Positions 29,211 to 37,954 of a stretch of DNA of 64,000 nt are shown here, piece after piece (the first letter of the stretch is position 1; the number at the start of each line of letters is the position of its first letter). A program made the position numbers and the translations under genes. Under the pieces are notes generated by a model. It searched no databases and was not told where the DNA came from. It saw only the letters and a program-made list of their open reading frames with translations. Source of the stretch: Salinispora pacifica CNR114 (GTDB taxonomy: Bacteria; Actinomycetota; Actinomycetes; Mycobacteriales; Micromonosporaceae). Where the stretch lies: the NCBI RefSeq assembly GCF_000514775.1, contig NZ_AZWO01000006.1, positions 155,460 through 219,459 of the forward strand, given 5' to 3'.

Positions 29211-30998
29211 ATGCCGGTATCGGTCACCATGCCCCGGCTCGGTGAGAGCGTCACCGAGGGCACCGTCACGCGCTGGCTCAAGCAGGAGGGCGACACCGTC
29301 GAGGTTGACGAGCCGCTGCTCGAGGTGTCGACCGACAAGGTGGACACCGAGATCCCGTCCCCCGCGGCCGGTGTGCTGACCCGCATCGTGGTCGGCGAGG
29401 ACGAGACCGCCGAGGTCGGCAGCGAGCTGGCGACGATCGGCGATGAGGCGTCGGGCGGCAGCGGGGCGGCGGGCGGCGGCGAGGCCGAGCCGCGGCAGTC
29501 GGCGCCCGAGCCGACCGCCGCCGCCGAGGGCACCGGCCCGGAGCAGGAGCAGCCGGCTCCCGCGCCCTCCGACGAGGGCAGCTCGTCGGGCGACGGCAGC
29601 CCGGTGACGATGCCGGCCCTCGGCGAGAGTGTCACCGAGGGCACCGTCACCCGCTGGCTCAAGCAGGTCGGCGACACCGTCGAGGTTGACGAGCCGCTGC
29701 TCGAGGTGTCGACCGACAAGGTGGACACCGAGATCCCCTCGCCGGTCGCCGGGACCGTCCTGGAGATCACCGTGGCGGAGGACGAGACCGCCGATGTCGG
29801 CGCGACGCTGGCGATCGTCGGCACGGCTGGTGCGGCGGCGAAGCCCGAGCCCAAGCCGAAGCCGGCGCCCAAGCCCGAGGCGAAGCCGGAACCCAAGCCG
29901 GAGCCAAAGCCGGAGCCGAAGGTCACCGAGCCGACCCCGGGTGCCTCCTACAACGAGCCGGCGGCCGAAGCCGAGAGCGCCCCCGATCCGGCGAAGGCGG
30001 AGCAGGCCTCCGCCCCGTCCGCGCCCGCCCCCCGGCCGGCGACGACCGGTGGCACGGAGAACGCCGGCTACGTCACCCCGCTGGTCCGCAAGCTCGCCGG
30101 TGAGCACGGGGTTGACCTCGCCACAGTCAACGGCACCGGCGTGGGTGGCCGGATCCGCAAGCAGGACGTGCTCGACGCGGCCGAGCAGGCCCGCGCCGCC
30201 AAGGCGGCTCCGGCCCCGGCGGCGCAGCCCGCCGCCCCCGCGGCGAAGCCAGCGGCCCGGCCCACGCCCAGCAGCAAGCGGGGTAGCACCGAGAAGCTGC
30301 CGCGGATCCGTACGACCATCGCGAAGCGGATGCACGAGTCGCTGCACGAGATGGCGCAGCTCACCACCGTGGTCGAGGTCGACGTCACCCGGATCGCCAA
30401 GCTGCGGGCGCAGGCGAAGGACGCCTTCCAGCAGCGACACGGCGTAAAGCTCTCCTTCCTGCCCTTCTTCGCCCTGGCGGCCGTCGAGGCGTTGCAGGCG
30501 TTCCCGATCGTCAACGCCCAGATGGACCTGGGGGCCGGGACGATCACCTACCCGGAGGCGGAGCACCTCGGCGTCGCCGTGGACACCGAGCGGGGCCTGA
30601 TGGTGCCGGTCATCCACAACGCCGGCGACCTCAACCTGGGCGGTATCGCCAAGCGGGTCGCCGACCTGGCCGAGCGCACCCGGACCAGCAAGATCAGCCC
30701 GGATGAGCTCGCTGGCGCGACCTTCACGCTGACCAACACCGGCAGCCGGGGTGCCCTCTTCGACACCCCGATCGTGCCGTCGCCGCAGTCGGCGATGCTC
30801 GGCACGGGTGCCGTGGTCAAGCGTCCGGTCGTGGTCAACGACCCGGAACTGGGCGAGGTCGTGGCCGTCCGGTCGATGATCTACCTGGCCCTGTCGTACG
30901 ACCACCGGCTGATCGACGGCGCCGACGCGGCCCGTTTCCTTGGCGCGGTCAAGGAGCGGCTGGAGGCCGGCAACTTCGAGGCCGAACTGGGCCGGTAA
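29211..30998 (+). CDS. sucB: Dihydrolipoamide acyltransferase (E2) with two lipoyl domains
   Basis: 595 residues. Two lipoyl domains carry STDKVDTE at Lys43 and Lys170. Ala/Pro/Lys linkers lead to a peripheral-subunit-binding domain ([20 protein letters not shown], about 285) and the catalytic domain with DHRLIDG (His565, Asp569). Annotated by homology as succinyltransferase, but the M. tuberculosis ortholog by position (DlaT) works in pyruvate dehydrogenase, so the acyl group is not settled here. ATG 29211 follows a GGAG site. Confidence 0.92.
   Translation: MPVSVTMPRLGESVTEGTVTRWLKQEGDTVEVDEPLLEVSTDKVDTEIPSPAAGVLTRIVVGEDETAEVGSELATIGDEASGGSGAAGGGEAEPRQSAPEPTAAAEGTGPEQEQPAPAPSDEGSSSGDGSPVTMPALGESVTEGTVTRWLKQVGDTVEVDEPLLEVSTDKVDTEIPSPVAGTVLEITVAEDETADVGATLAIVGTAGAAAKPEPKPKPAPKPEAKPEPKPEPKPEPKVTEPTPGASYNEPAAEAESAPDPAKAEQASAPSAPAPRPATTGGTENAGYVTPLVRKLAGEHGVDLATVNGTGVGGRIRKQDVLDAAEQARAAKAAPAPAAQPAAPAAKPAARPTPSSKRGSTEKLPRIRTTIAKRMHESLHEMAQLTTVVEVDVTRIAKLRAQAKDAFQQRHGVKLSFLPFFALAAVEALQAFPIVNAQMDLGAGTITYPEAEHLGVAVDTERGLMVPVIHNAGDLNLGGIAKRVADLAERTRTSKISPDELAGATFTLTNTGSRGALFDTPIVPSPQSAMLGTGAVVKRPVVVNDPELGEVVAVRSMIYLALSYDHRLIDGADAARFLGAVKERLEAGNFEAELGR
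29229..29370 (+). repeat. First copy of lipoyl-domain DNA repeat
   Basis: This stretch is nearly identical at DNA level to 29610-29751 (offset 381), including a long exact run in the middle around the lipoyl Lys codon. Synonymous sites are shared, which points to recent duplication or gene conversion between the two domains. Confidence 0.9.
29610..29751 (+). repeat. Second copy of lipoyl-domain DNA repeat
   Basis: Partner of 29229-29370. Differences cluster at the two ends, and the central part matches base for base. Confidence 0.9.
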
Positions 30999-31010
30999 CA
31001 CCCGACCCGA

Positions 31011-31050
31011 CGACGGTGGGCTGCCCGGTGATCCGGGCAGCCCACCGTCG
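31011..31050. terminator. 18-base perfect hairpin between the E2 gene and the first GntR gene
   Basis: Arms 31011-31028 and 31033-31050 pair perfectly around TGAT. It starts 13 bases after the E2 stop and ends three bases before the convergent GntR stop, so it serves both strands. Confidence 0.85.
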
Positions 31051-31052
31051 TC

Positions 31053-31280
31053 TCACGGGTCCGGCTGCTCGGCGACGAAGACACCGACGCCGTGGACTCC
31101 CTCGACGAACCCTTGCGTCTGAAGGACCAGGATCGCCTGGCGCACGACCGTCTGCGACACGCCGTGCTCCTGCTTGAGCTGCGCCGTTGACGGCAACTTC
31201 TCCCCCGGCGCCCACTCCCCGGACTCGATCCGCGCACGGAAATGGTCCGCGAGGAGCACCCACTTCGCTTTGGCGGGCAT
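31053..31280 (-). CDS. Small GntR-family regulator, DNA-binding domain only (copy 1)
   Basis: 75 residues starting M-P-A-K-A-K-W-V-L-L. The winged-helix GntR pattern is complete: RIESGEWAPGEKLPSTAQLK, EHGVSQTVVRQAILVL and EGVHGVGVFV. No effector domain follows; the protein ends about ten residues after the wing. ATG 31280 has GGGAG six bases upstream. It is a paralog of the next gene and shares its leader. With no ligand domain, it probably acts as a simple repressor or needs a partner. Confidence 0.88.
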   Translation of the reverse strand: MPAKAKWVLLADHFRARIESGEWAPGEKLPSTAQLKQEHGVSQTVVRQAILVLQTQGFVEGVHGVGVFVAEQPDP

Positions 31281-31293
31281 CCACACTCCCAGA

Positions 31294-31313
31294 TCTGCAC
31301 CGCCATTCGACCA
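31294..31313 (-). repeat. Leader repeat upstream of GntR copy 1
   Basis: TCTGCACCGCCATTCGACCA matches 31702-31721 at 18 of 20 bases. Both copies lie just upstream of the two GntR ribosome sites, so the duplication covered the 5' leader as well as the gene. Confidence 0.85.
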
Positions 31314-31447
31314 TGAACAAACAGACACGACAGCACAGCTGCCTCGGCGGCACCCCACTAACTTGGTGCCCGCGAAACGCAGGACGCACGGTCCGCCCCG
31401 TTACGCGACCGGGTGCAGGTGCAGCAATGGACAGGTCACGAGCGGCG

Positions 31448-31687
31448 CTAGCCGCTGCTGTCATCCTCCGGCGGTTCTGCGACGAACACGCCGACTCCTT
31501 GCACGCCTTCTACCAAGCCTTCGGTACGCAACGCGAAGATGGCCTGACGCACGACGATGGCGGAGACGCCATGCTCCTCGCAGAGCTGCCGTGTTGATGG
31601 GAGTTTGTCTCCCGGAGCGGACTCACCGGACGCAACCTTCTCACGGATGTGGTCAACGAGCTTCGCCCACTTGGGTTTGGCGGGCAT
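31448..31687 (-). CDS. Small GntR-family regulator, DNA-binding domain only (copy 2)
   Basis: 79 residues starting M-P-A-K-P-K-W-A-K-L. Winged-helix features: KVASGESAPGDKLPSTRQLC, EHGVSAIVVRQAIFAL and EGVQGVGVFV. It ends in a short acidic tail. ATG 31687 has GGGAG about six bases upstream. It lies 167 bases upstream of copy 1 on the same strand and divergent from the Cys-motif pair at 32010, which makes that pair the likely target. Confidence 0.9.
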   Translation of the reverse strand: MPAKPKWAKLVDHIREKVASGESAPGDKLPSTRQLCEEHGVSAIVVRQAIFALRTEGLVEGVQGVGVFVAEPPEDDSSG

Positions 31688-32009
31688 CTTAATCTCCCTG
31701 GTCTGCACCGCCATTTGATCACGCATCTACTTGTGATTGGAACCGATGCCCACCGATGCCTTGCTTTATATAAGCGCTTGTGATGCTGGGTCTCGGCCGG
31801 CTCCCTGGTCTGCAACCGGGCTGGTCACTCCGTGAAACGCGCCCGACCGGCCGCCCATCCCCCGGAGGTCTGTCGGGTGCCACGCCCTGCCCGAGCCTCC
31901 AACGCAGAGAAGGGCCTCAGGCCCCCGGGGACAGTTCCGGGCGTCAACCGTCCTGGCCCGGACCCTCCGCGCGCCGGTCCTCCGGTGCCGCGACCCGAGA
32001 GGAGACGCC
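31688..32009. promoter_or_regulatory. Divergent control region between GntR copy 2 and the Cys-motif pair
   Basis: 322 bases without a supported gene. The GntR-proximal part is unusually AT-rich (TTTATATAAG at 31765-31774). It contains a ten-base-period direct repeat ACCGATGCC (31742-31750, 31752-31760), two copies of CTTGTGAT (31730-31737, 31778-31785) and the palindrome AAGCGCTT (31772-31779). These look like promoter and operator elements. The remainder up to 32000 is GC-rich with no clear structure, ending in the strong site GAGAGGAG before ATG 32010. Confidence 0.55.
31702..31721 (-). repeat. Leader repeat upstream of GntR copy 2
   Basis: Partner of 31294-31313, differing at two positions. 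It lies between the GntR copy 2 ribosome site and the AT-rich promoter-like region. Confidence 0.85.
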
Positions 32010-32351
32010 ATGCCACGAGCCGTACCTCGACCGACCGGCGCGGAGCGCAACTCGCCGAGGCGAAACACGCCGCGCGTACTCCCCCGGTGGTGGCGACCCG
32101 ACCCGCCGGTGCCACTCGCTCCCCGCCACCGGCGGACCTGGCGGGGGCTACGGCGCTGGTGCTCGTGCGGCCTACGCTGGACCGCCTGCCCGGACCGGCA
32201 CACGCCCATCCCGACCGAGCCGCCGACTCCGAGGCCGAGGCCGCGAAACACCCGTTGGCACGACGAGCCGACCCAGGCCAACCCACAGGTGGGGCGGGCC
32301 GGGCGGTTGACCTTCGCGCAGGCCTGGCGGGCGAACGGTGGACACTGGTGA
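32010..32351 (+). CDS. Small Arg/Pro-rich protein with a C-x-C-x6-C motif
   Basis: 113 residues. A basic, Pro-rich N-terminus is followed by WRGLRRWCSCGLRWTACPDR (Cys51, Cys53, Cys60, then His64), which could bind a metal, and a C-terminal GRAGRLTFAQAWRANGG segment. ATG 32010 has a strong GGAG five bases upstream. The stop overlaps the next start (GTGA). I have seen this type beside small GntR genes in Micromonosporaceae, but I know of no assigned function. Confidence 0.75.
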   Translation: MPRAVPRPTGAERNSPRRNTPRVLPRWWRPDPPVPLAPRHRRTWRGLRRWCSCGLRWTACPDRHTPIPTEPPTPRPRPRNTRWHDEPTQANPQVGRAGRLTFAQAWRANGGHW

Positions 32352-32680
32352 CGAAACGGCCGCACCCGCCCCTGCGGCCGCTCTGGCTGTGTCGACGATG
32401 CGGCGCATCGTGGCCGTGCGGCTCCGCACGTTTGACGCTGCTGCGGGAGTACGCCCACGATCAGGTTGCGTTGATCATCTACCTCGGCGGGCTGCTGTAC
32501 GAGGCGACCGAACAACTGCACGCGCTCAACCCGCGGGAGATGCCGGACGCGGGTCAGCTCTTCGACCGGTTCCTCGGCTGGCACCGAAGCCGGACGTCCG
32601 GCCCATACCCACCGGCGAACCTGACGAACGGCGGTGGGTGCCGCGCCGAACACGTCGTCAACGAGGTCCGGAGCGAGTAG
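32348..32680 (+). CDS. Small Cys-motif protein (PLWLCRRCG type)
   Basis: 110 residues from GTG 32348, overlapping the upstream gene by four bases. The N-terminus has LWLCRRCGASWPC (Cys15, Cys18, Cys24: C-x2-C-x5-C), likely a zinc knuckle. A helical part follows (LLREYAHDQVALIIYLGGLL, YEATEQLHAL) and then DAGQLFDRFLGWHR. Similar genes are sometimes called flavin reductase in databases, but no flavin-binding feature is visible. It is probably a partner of the preceding protein. Confidence 0.72.
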   Translation: MTKRPHPPLRPLWLCRRCGASWPCGSARLTLLREYAHDQVALIIYLGGLLYEATEQLHALNPREMPDAGQLFDRFLGWHRSRTSGPYPPANLTNGGGCRAEHVVNEVRSE

Positions 32681-32701
32681 TCGTTTCGATACGCTACGCA
32701 T

Positions 32702-34882
32702 GTGTGGTCGCGACACGTCCGTGCCCTGGAGTGGCTTCGGCAACGGGATCCGGACTACTGCGCCATCCGCCATGCGGCCCGGGTGACCCTCGTCGCGTGC
32801 CTTCTCTTCTACGGCTTCCGGTACGGCCTGAACAGCACGATCATGGCCACATACGCGCTCTTCGGCACCATCGCCGCCGGCATCTTCGCCCAGCTGCCGG
32901 GCGGGCCGGCGCACCGGGCCCGGACGCTGCTCGCCGCCCTGCCGGTCATCTGGGTCCTGATCGCCGTCGGGACCGTGCTGGCGGTGAGCACCTGGGCCGC
33001 CACGATCGGCATGCTCGTGATCGGGTTCGCCGTGGCCTTCGCCGGTGTCGGCGGGCCTCGCCTGATCGGCCTCGTCGGCGCGTTTCAGATCTCCTACATC
33101 CTGGCCAGCTTTCCCCCGTACCAGCCCGGCACCCTGCCGGAACGGCTGGCCGGCGTGACGCTCGCCGTCGTACTGATCGCGGCAGCGGAGGTGTGGCTCT
33201 GGCCCGGGCCGGCACCGGCAACCAGCGCGCAGCGCCTAGGCTGGGCCGCGCGGAGTATCGCCTCGTTCGTCGCCGCGCTCGCGGACCTGCTGGATGGGCA
33301 GCCGGCCGCGGGCGAAGCGGCCCGACGGCGCCGGGCCACGGCGGCCGACGCGGTCACGCAGACCCAGATGTGGCGGCTGCCGCCGTCCGAGCGGGCATCG
33401 TCGGCGAGCCGGCGAGACCACGCGCTGCGGGACGCGGCTACCGACCTACACCAGACATTCCGGCACGCCGACTGGCTCCTGCAGGCCCACCCCACGACCA
33501 CCGACGTGGGCGCGGCGAGGTCACTACGGCGCTGCGCGGCGTCCCTGCGCCACTCCGGCGACGCGCTGTTGGGAACGGAGCGGGCGTCCCCCGACCGGGC
33601 CGTTTCCAGCGAGCACCAGCAGCCGGACGGCGGACGATCAGCCACTACCGAGAAACTCCGCGTGGCCGTGATCGTCCGATCGCTGGCCCGGCACACGGAT
33701 TTCGTCGCGACAGCCGTCCGAATCGCCGGAGGCCACCCTGGCAACACCCCCCACCAACCGGGCGGACCGCACAGCTTCTGGTATCTCCGGCGGGGCACCC
33801 CGTCGCTGTACTGGCAACGGCTGCGGATACACCTCACCCCACGTTCCGTGTTCTTCCAGCGGGCCCTGCGACTCGCCGTCGCTCTGGCCGCCGCCCGGTT
33901 CGTCGCCGGTGCGCTGGATCTGGAGCACGGCTTCTGGGTGCTCCTGGCCACCCTCAGCCTCCTCCGGACCTCCGCGGCGGAGACGTGGACCACGTTCCGC
34001 CGGGCCATGGCGGGCACCCTCGTCGGCGCCGCTGCCGGGGCACTGTTGCTGCTGGCCGCTCCCGGGCAGGAGACGTACGTGGTGATCCTGCCCCTGGCGC
34101 TGGGGCTGACCCTGGGGGTGGGTCCGTTACTCGGGCTCGCCTGGGCGCAGGCGTTTCTCACGCTGGTGCTGATCGCCGCCTTCGCTCAGCTCACCCCGAC
34201 CGACTGGCATCTGGCCGGTGTCCGCCTGCTGGACGTCCTGATCGGCGCGGCGATCGGCGTCGTCGCCGGCGTACTCATGTGGCCGAAGGGTGGCGGTGGT
34301 GAGCTCCGCCGGTACACGTCGGCCTATCTCGACGCGGGCGCCGAGGCGATCGAGGAGACGGTTCTGAAGGTAGCGGGACGAGCCCGGGGCCAACAGGCGC
34401 TTGCGGCCGCGCACCGGGCGCAGATCCTCACCGACGCATCGTTCTGCCAGTATCACCTGGAGCACACCGCTCCGCGCCCCACCGATGTGGACTGGGAGGC
34501 GGCCCTGGCCGCGGGGCATCGCATTGTGCGCGGTGCGGAGCGACTCGGTACCGGCGACCAGGCTGGGACGCTGGCGCACCGGTGGCCCGGGCCCACCGGC
34601 CAGCTCGTACGCCGGGCTCAACGGCTGCGGTCCGACTACGCCGACCTGGCCAGCCGCATGGCGCGGGGTCGCCTGCACGGTGCGACTCCCGTCACGCAAC
34701 CAACGACGGGTGTCGCCGACCAGGTCCGCGAGATCATTCAGGGTGACAATCGAGAGGCCGACGTCCTGCAGCTGATCGAGGTCGACCACTGGTTAGCCGA
34801 CCTCGGTCGAAACCTCAACCGAATTCCCACCCCGACCCAGCCGGGTCAGAGGCGCGGTCCATCCGCACCGTCGAGCGGCTAG
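32702..34882 (+). CDS. FUSC-type integral membrane protein
   Basis: 726 residues. Two membrane blocks (about 25-170 and 390-530, each with roughly six helices) flank a cytoplasmic helical region, and a second helical region forms the C-terminus. This is the FUSC/aromatic acid exporter layout. The segment ALAAARFVAGALDLEHGFWVLLATLSLLRT is typical of the second block. The substrate is unknown. GTG 32702 lies 21 bases after the Cys-motif pair, so it may share that transcript, though its ribosome site is weak. Confidence 0.8.
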   Translation: MWSRHVRALEWLRQRDPDYCAIRHAARVTLVACLLFYGFRYGLNSTIMATYALFGTIAAGIFAQLPGGPAHRARTLLAALPVIWVLIAVGTVLAVSTWAATIGMLVIGFAVAFAGVGGPRLIGLVGAFQISYILASFPPYQPGTLPERLAGVTLAVVLIAAAEVWLWPGPAPATSAQRLGWAARSIASFVAALADLLDGQPAAGEAARRRRATAADAVTQTQMWRLPPSERASSASRRDHALRDAATDLHQTFRHADWLLQAHPTTTDVGAARSLRRCAASLRHSGDALLGTERASPDRAVSSEHQQPDGGRSATTEKLRVAVIVRSLARHTDFVATAVRIAGGHPGNTPHQPGGPHSFWYLRRGTPSLYWQRLRIHLTPRSVFFQRALRLAVALAAARFVAGALDLEHGFWVLLATLSLLRTSAAETWTTFRRAMAGTLVGAAAGALLLLAAPGQETYVVILPLALGLTLGVGPLLGLAWAQAFLTLVLIAAFAQLTPTDWHLAGVRLLDVLIGAAIGVVAGVLMWPKGGGGELRRYTSAYLDAGAEAIEETVLKVAGRARGQQALAAAHRAQILTDASFCQYHLEHTAPRPTDVDWEAALAAGHRIVRGAERLGTGDQAGTLAHRWPGPTGQLVRRAQRLRSDYADLASRMARGRLHGATPVTQPTTGVADQVREIIQGDNREADVLQLIEVDHWLADLGRNLNRIPTPTQPGQRRGPSAPSSG

Positions 34883-35011
34883 CACGGACGCCCGTGGTGG
34901 TCGTAGGAACGAATCTTCGCCCGCCGGTGATCGCGGCCGCGACCGTCCCGGTGCCGGTAGACCTCGGCTGAATCGGTCAGGTGACCAACTCAACGCATCT
35001 GTCGCCCACCC

Positions 35012-35941
35012 ATGTCCGAGAATATGAGCATGCGGATTCTGATGGCCGGCGCGTCCGGCTTCCTCGGCACCCGGCTGGCCGACCGGCTCAGCGGGGACGG
35101 GCACCACGTGACCCGGCTGGTCCGCCGGCCGCCGCACGGCGCTGACGAACGACAGTGGAACCCCACCACGGCCGAGCTCGACCCGGCGGTGGTGGCGGAG
35201 GCTGACGCCGTGGTCAACCTGGCCGGTGCGGGCGTCGGTGACCGCCGGTGGAACGACGCGTACCGGCGGGTCATCCGCTCCAGTCGGGTGGACACCACCA
35301 CCACACTGGCGATCACGATCGCCGGGCTGCCGGCCGCCGACCGTCCGAAGGTACTGGTCAACTCGTCGGCCGTGGGGTGGTACGGCAACACCGGCGACCG
35401 GGCCGTCGACGAGGAGGCGGGGCCCGGCAAGGGCTTCCTGGCCGATGTCTGCCGGGGCTGGGAGGCCGCGACCCGGCCGGCCGAGGACGCCGGGGTACGC
35501 GTGGTCCGGCTGCGGACCGGGTTGCCGCTGCACCGCGAGGGCGGGCTACTCAAGCCGCAGTTGCTACCGTTCCGGCTCGGTATCGCGGGCCGGTTGGGCA
35601 GCGGCCGGCAGTGGCTGCCGTGGATCGCGATGGTGGACTGGCTGGACGCCGCCGCCCTCGCCATTGACCGCGCCGACCTCACCGGCCCGGTCAACGCGGT
35701 CGGGCCAGCACCGGTGACCAACGCCGAGTTCACCCGGGAACTGGCCCGGCAGCTGCACCGTCCGGCGATCATCCCGATCCCGGCGCTGGCGCTCAGGGTG
35801 GCTCTCGGGGGCTTCGCACAGGAGGCGCTGACCAGCGCTCGGGTCCTGCCGGGGGCGCTGACCCGAGCGGGGTTCACTTACCGTCATCCGGATCTGGCCA
35901 GCGCCCTGCACGCCGCGCTCGCGGCGGAACCGGACCGATGA
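35012..35941 (+). CDS. SDR-family epimerase-like protein (TIGR01777 type)
   Basis: 309 residues. The dinucleotide motif GASGFLGTRLADRL is at the N-terminus, AVVNLAGAGVGDRRW and NSSAVGWYGNTGDRAVDEE follow, and the C-terminus has the DUF1731-like NAVGPAPVTNAEFTRELARQ stretch. This is the YfcH/SulA-like group of unknown substrate. M. tuberculosis Rv2216 holds the same place before lipB. Starts at 35012, 35024 or 35030 are all possible; the longest is given. Confidence 0.88.
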   Translation: MSENMSMRILMAGASGFLGTRLADRLSGDGHHVTRLVRRPPHGADERQWNPTTAELDPAVVAEADAVVNLAGAGVGDRRWNDAYRRVIRSSRVDTTTTLAITIAGLPAADRPKVLVNSSAVGWYGNTGDRAVDEEAGPGKGFLADVCRGWEAATRPAEDAGVRVVRLRTGLPLHREGGLLKPQLLPFRLGIAGRLGSGRQWLPWIAMVDWLDAAALAIDRADLTGPVNAVGPAPVTNAEFTRELARQLHRPAIIPIPALALRVALGGFAQEALTSARVLPGALTRAGFTYRHPDLASALHAALAAEPDR

Positions 35942-36043
35942 GCAGTGAGCCGGTGCCGGGCGCGGCGACAGCGACCGGCTTTAACGAACTCTTCCGCGCA
36001 GGTCTGACCGGCGCGTCCAGCTCCGGTTGGTAACGTCCGCTCC

Positions 36044-37864
36044 GTGCCGACCTCGCCGTCCGTGTCCACGCCGACCCCGCCCGCCCGCGTGCGCCGTATC
36101 CGCCGGGCAGATCTGCTCGTGACGCTCATCGCGCTCGCCCTCGCAGTCTGGGTGACCAGCGGGCTCTGGCGGGACCCAAACGGTCGCACAATCATGGTCA
36201 ACTCCAGCGACCAGGCGCTGTTCGAATGGCTGTTGGCCTTCGGCGGGCACTCCCTCACCCACGGGCAGAACCCGCTCTTCACCCACATGATCAACGTGCC
36301 CGACGGGGTCAACCTCGCGGTCAACACGTCGATCACCGTGTACGCGGCGCTCTTCGCGCCCCTGACGTACCTGATCGGGCCGCCGGCCACCTTCCTGGTG
36401 ATCCTCACGCTCAACCTCGCCGCCACCGCGATCGCCTGGTACTGGCTACTCAACCGCCAGTTCGCCCGCAGCCCGCTCGCCGCCGGGCTCGGTGGCCTCT
36501 TCATCGGCTTCTCCCCCGGCATGGTCTCGCACGCCAACGCCCACCTGAACTGGACCGCCGGCTGGCTGGTCCCGCTGCTGATCTGGCGCGTCTTCGCGCT
36601 ACGTCGCAGCGGCCACCGGATCCGTGACGGCGTCATCCTCGGTGTGCTGGTCGCGGTGGCGTTCTCCATCGCCGCTGAGGGGCTCTTCTTCACCGCGATC
36701 GCCCTCGGCCTCTTCGTCGTCGTCTGGGCGCTGCACCCGGCCAGCCGCGCCGAGGCCCGCGCGGTGCTGCCGGGCTTCCTCGGCGGGCTCGCGGTGACCG
36801 CGCTGGTGGCGGGGGTGCTGCTGGCGTACCCGCTGTGGCTGCACTTCGCCGGCCCACAACGCTTCGACGGCACCGGCTTCGACCCGGTGATCCACTCCGA
36901 GAACATCGCCGCGTACGGCGCGTACCCTCGGCGCTCGATCGCCGGCGAGGTCGGGCTCCGGACCGGTCTCGCCCCGAACCCCACCGAGGAGAACTCGTTC
37001 TTCGGGCTACCGCTGCTGCTGCTCACCATCGCCGCCTTCGTGCTGCTGTGGCGACGCGTCAAGCAGGCGCCCCAGCGGGCCACACTCTGGGCACTCGGGG
37101 CGGTGGCGGTGGTCTTCACCGTACTGTCATTCGGGCCGCAGGCCACGTTCGCCGGCCGCCGCTTCGACCTGCCGATGCCCTTCGACCTGCTGGCTCACCT
37201 ACCGGTGGTGAACGCCGCGCTGCCCGCCCGGTTGGCGCTGGTCGTGGCGCCGGTGATCGGGGTGCTGCTCGCGTACACCGTGGATGCGCTCCGGGCCGAA
37301 CCACCGCGCTCCCGGCCGGCCCGGCTCGCCTGGCTGGCGGCGTTCGCCGTGGCGCTGGTTCCGCTGACACCGTCCCCGCTGATCACCATCGAGCGGGAGC
37401 CGATCCCACGCTTCTTCACCTCCGGCACCTGGCGGGACTACGTCTCACCGGGCGGCGTTCTCACGCCGATCCCGCTGGCCGTGGACGTGTACCCGGACGG
37501 GCAGCGGTGGCAGGCGCACGTTCTCGCCGACCGGCAGGGCGAGTTCCGGATCCCGGCCGGGTTCTTCCTCGGCCCGGGCGGCCCGGACGGGCGCGGCCGG
37601 ATCGGTCCGGTGCCCCGACCACTGAGCGCCATCCTCGACGAGGCCGCCCGCCTGGGTGTGGTGCCGATCGTCACCGAGGGCACCCGGGCGGATGTCGAAG
37701 CCGACCTGCGGTACTGGCAGATCGAGGCGGTGGTACTCCCGGACCAGGTACACGGGGCGAAGTGGGCCGTCGACGAGGAGGCGCTCCTGCAGACCGCCAC
37801 CGCGCTGTTCGGTGAGCCGGAGCGCGTCGAGGACGTCTGGCTCTGGCGGATCCCGCCAGGATGA
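36044..37864 (+). CDS. Large polytopic membrane protein, GT-C-like
   Basis: 606 residues with about eleven hydrophobic helices after a short basic N-terminus. The first extracytoplasmic loop has IMVNSSDQALFEWLLAFG and the next HMINVPDGVNLAVNTS, a layout like GT-C glycosyltransferases, where an acidic residue in loop 1 is catalytic. The C-terminal 200 residues form a soluble domain (VYPDGQRWQAHVLADRQGEF). No specific enzyme is recognised. GTG 36044 is 102 bases after the SDR gene. Confidence 0.75.
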   Translation: MPTSPSVSTPTPPARVRRIRRADLLVTLIALALAVWVTSGLWRDPNGRTIMVNSSDQALFEWLLAFGGHSLTHGQNPLFTHMINVPDGVNLAVNTSITVYAALFAPLTYLIGPPATFLVILTLNLAATAIAWYWLLNRQFARSPLAAGLGGLFIGFSPGMVSHANAHLNWTAGWLVPLLIWRVFALRRSGHRIRDGVILGVLVAVAFSIAAEGLFFTAIALGLFVVVWALHPASRAEARAVLPGFLGGLAVTALVAGVLLAYPLWLHFAGPQRFDGTGFDPVIHSENIAAYGAYPRRSIAGEVGLRTGLAPNPTEENSFFGLPLLLLTIAAFVLLWRRVKQAPQRATLWALGAVAVVFTVLSFGPQATFAGRRFDLPMPFDLLAHLPVVNAALPARLALVVAPVIGVLLAYTVDALRAEPPRSRPARLAWLAAFAVALVPLTPSPLITIEREPIPRFFTSGTWRDYVSPGGVLTPIPLAVDVYPDGQRWQAHVLADRQGEFRIPAGFFLGPGGPDGRGRIGPVPRPLSAILDEAARLGVVPIVTEGTRADVEADLRYWQIEAVVLPDQVHGAKWAVDEEALLQTATALFGEPERVEDVWLWRIPPG

Positions 37865-37954
37865 GCCCCGGGGACGACGCACCGTGCCCCGGCACACCGG
37901 TGAGCCGGATCACGAGCCGGGGTGACTGGCGGGTACGGGACTAGGCTGGTCGTC

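Noticed and set aside
31832..32680. Single 282-residue protein covering the second Cys-motif gene
   Set aside because: The added N-terminal 172 residues are Arg/Pro-rich without conservation, and a GTG start with GTGA overlap to the upstream gene explains the homologous part better.
31766..32914. 382-codon minus-strand reading frame across the Cys-motif pair
   Set aside because: The plus-strand pair has strong ribosome sites, overlap and conserved motifs; the minus frame runs through the promoter region and into the FUSC gene without any recognisable feature.
32338..34302. 654-codon plus-strand frame overlapping the FUSC gene
   Set aside because: Arg/Gly-rich and out of frame with the hydrophobic helices that identify the real membrane protein.
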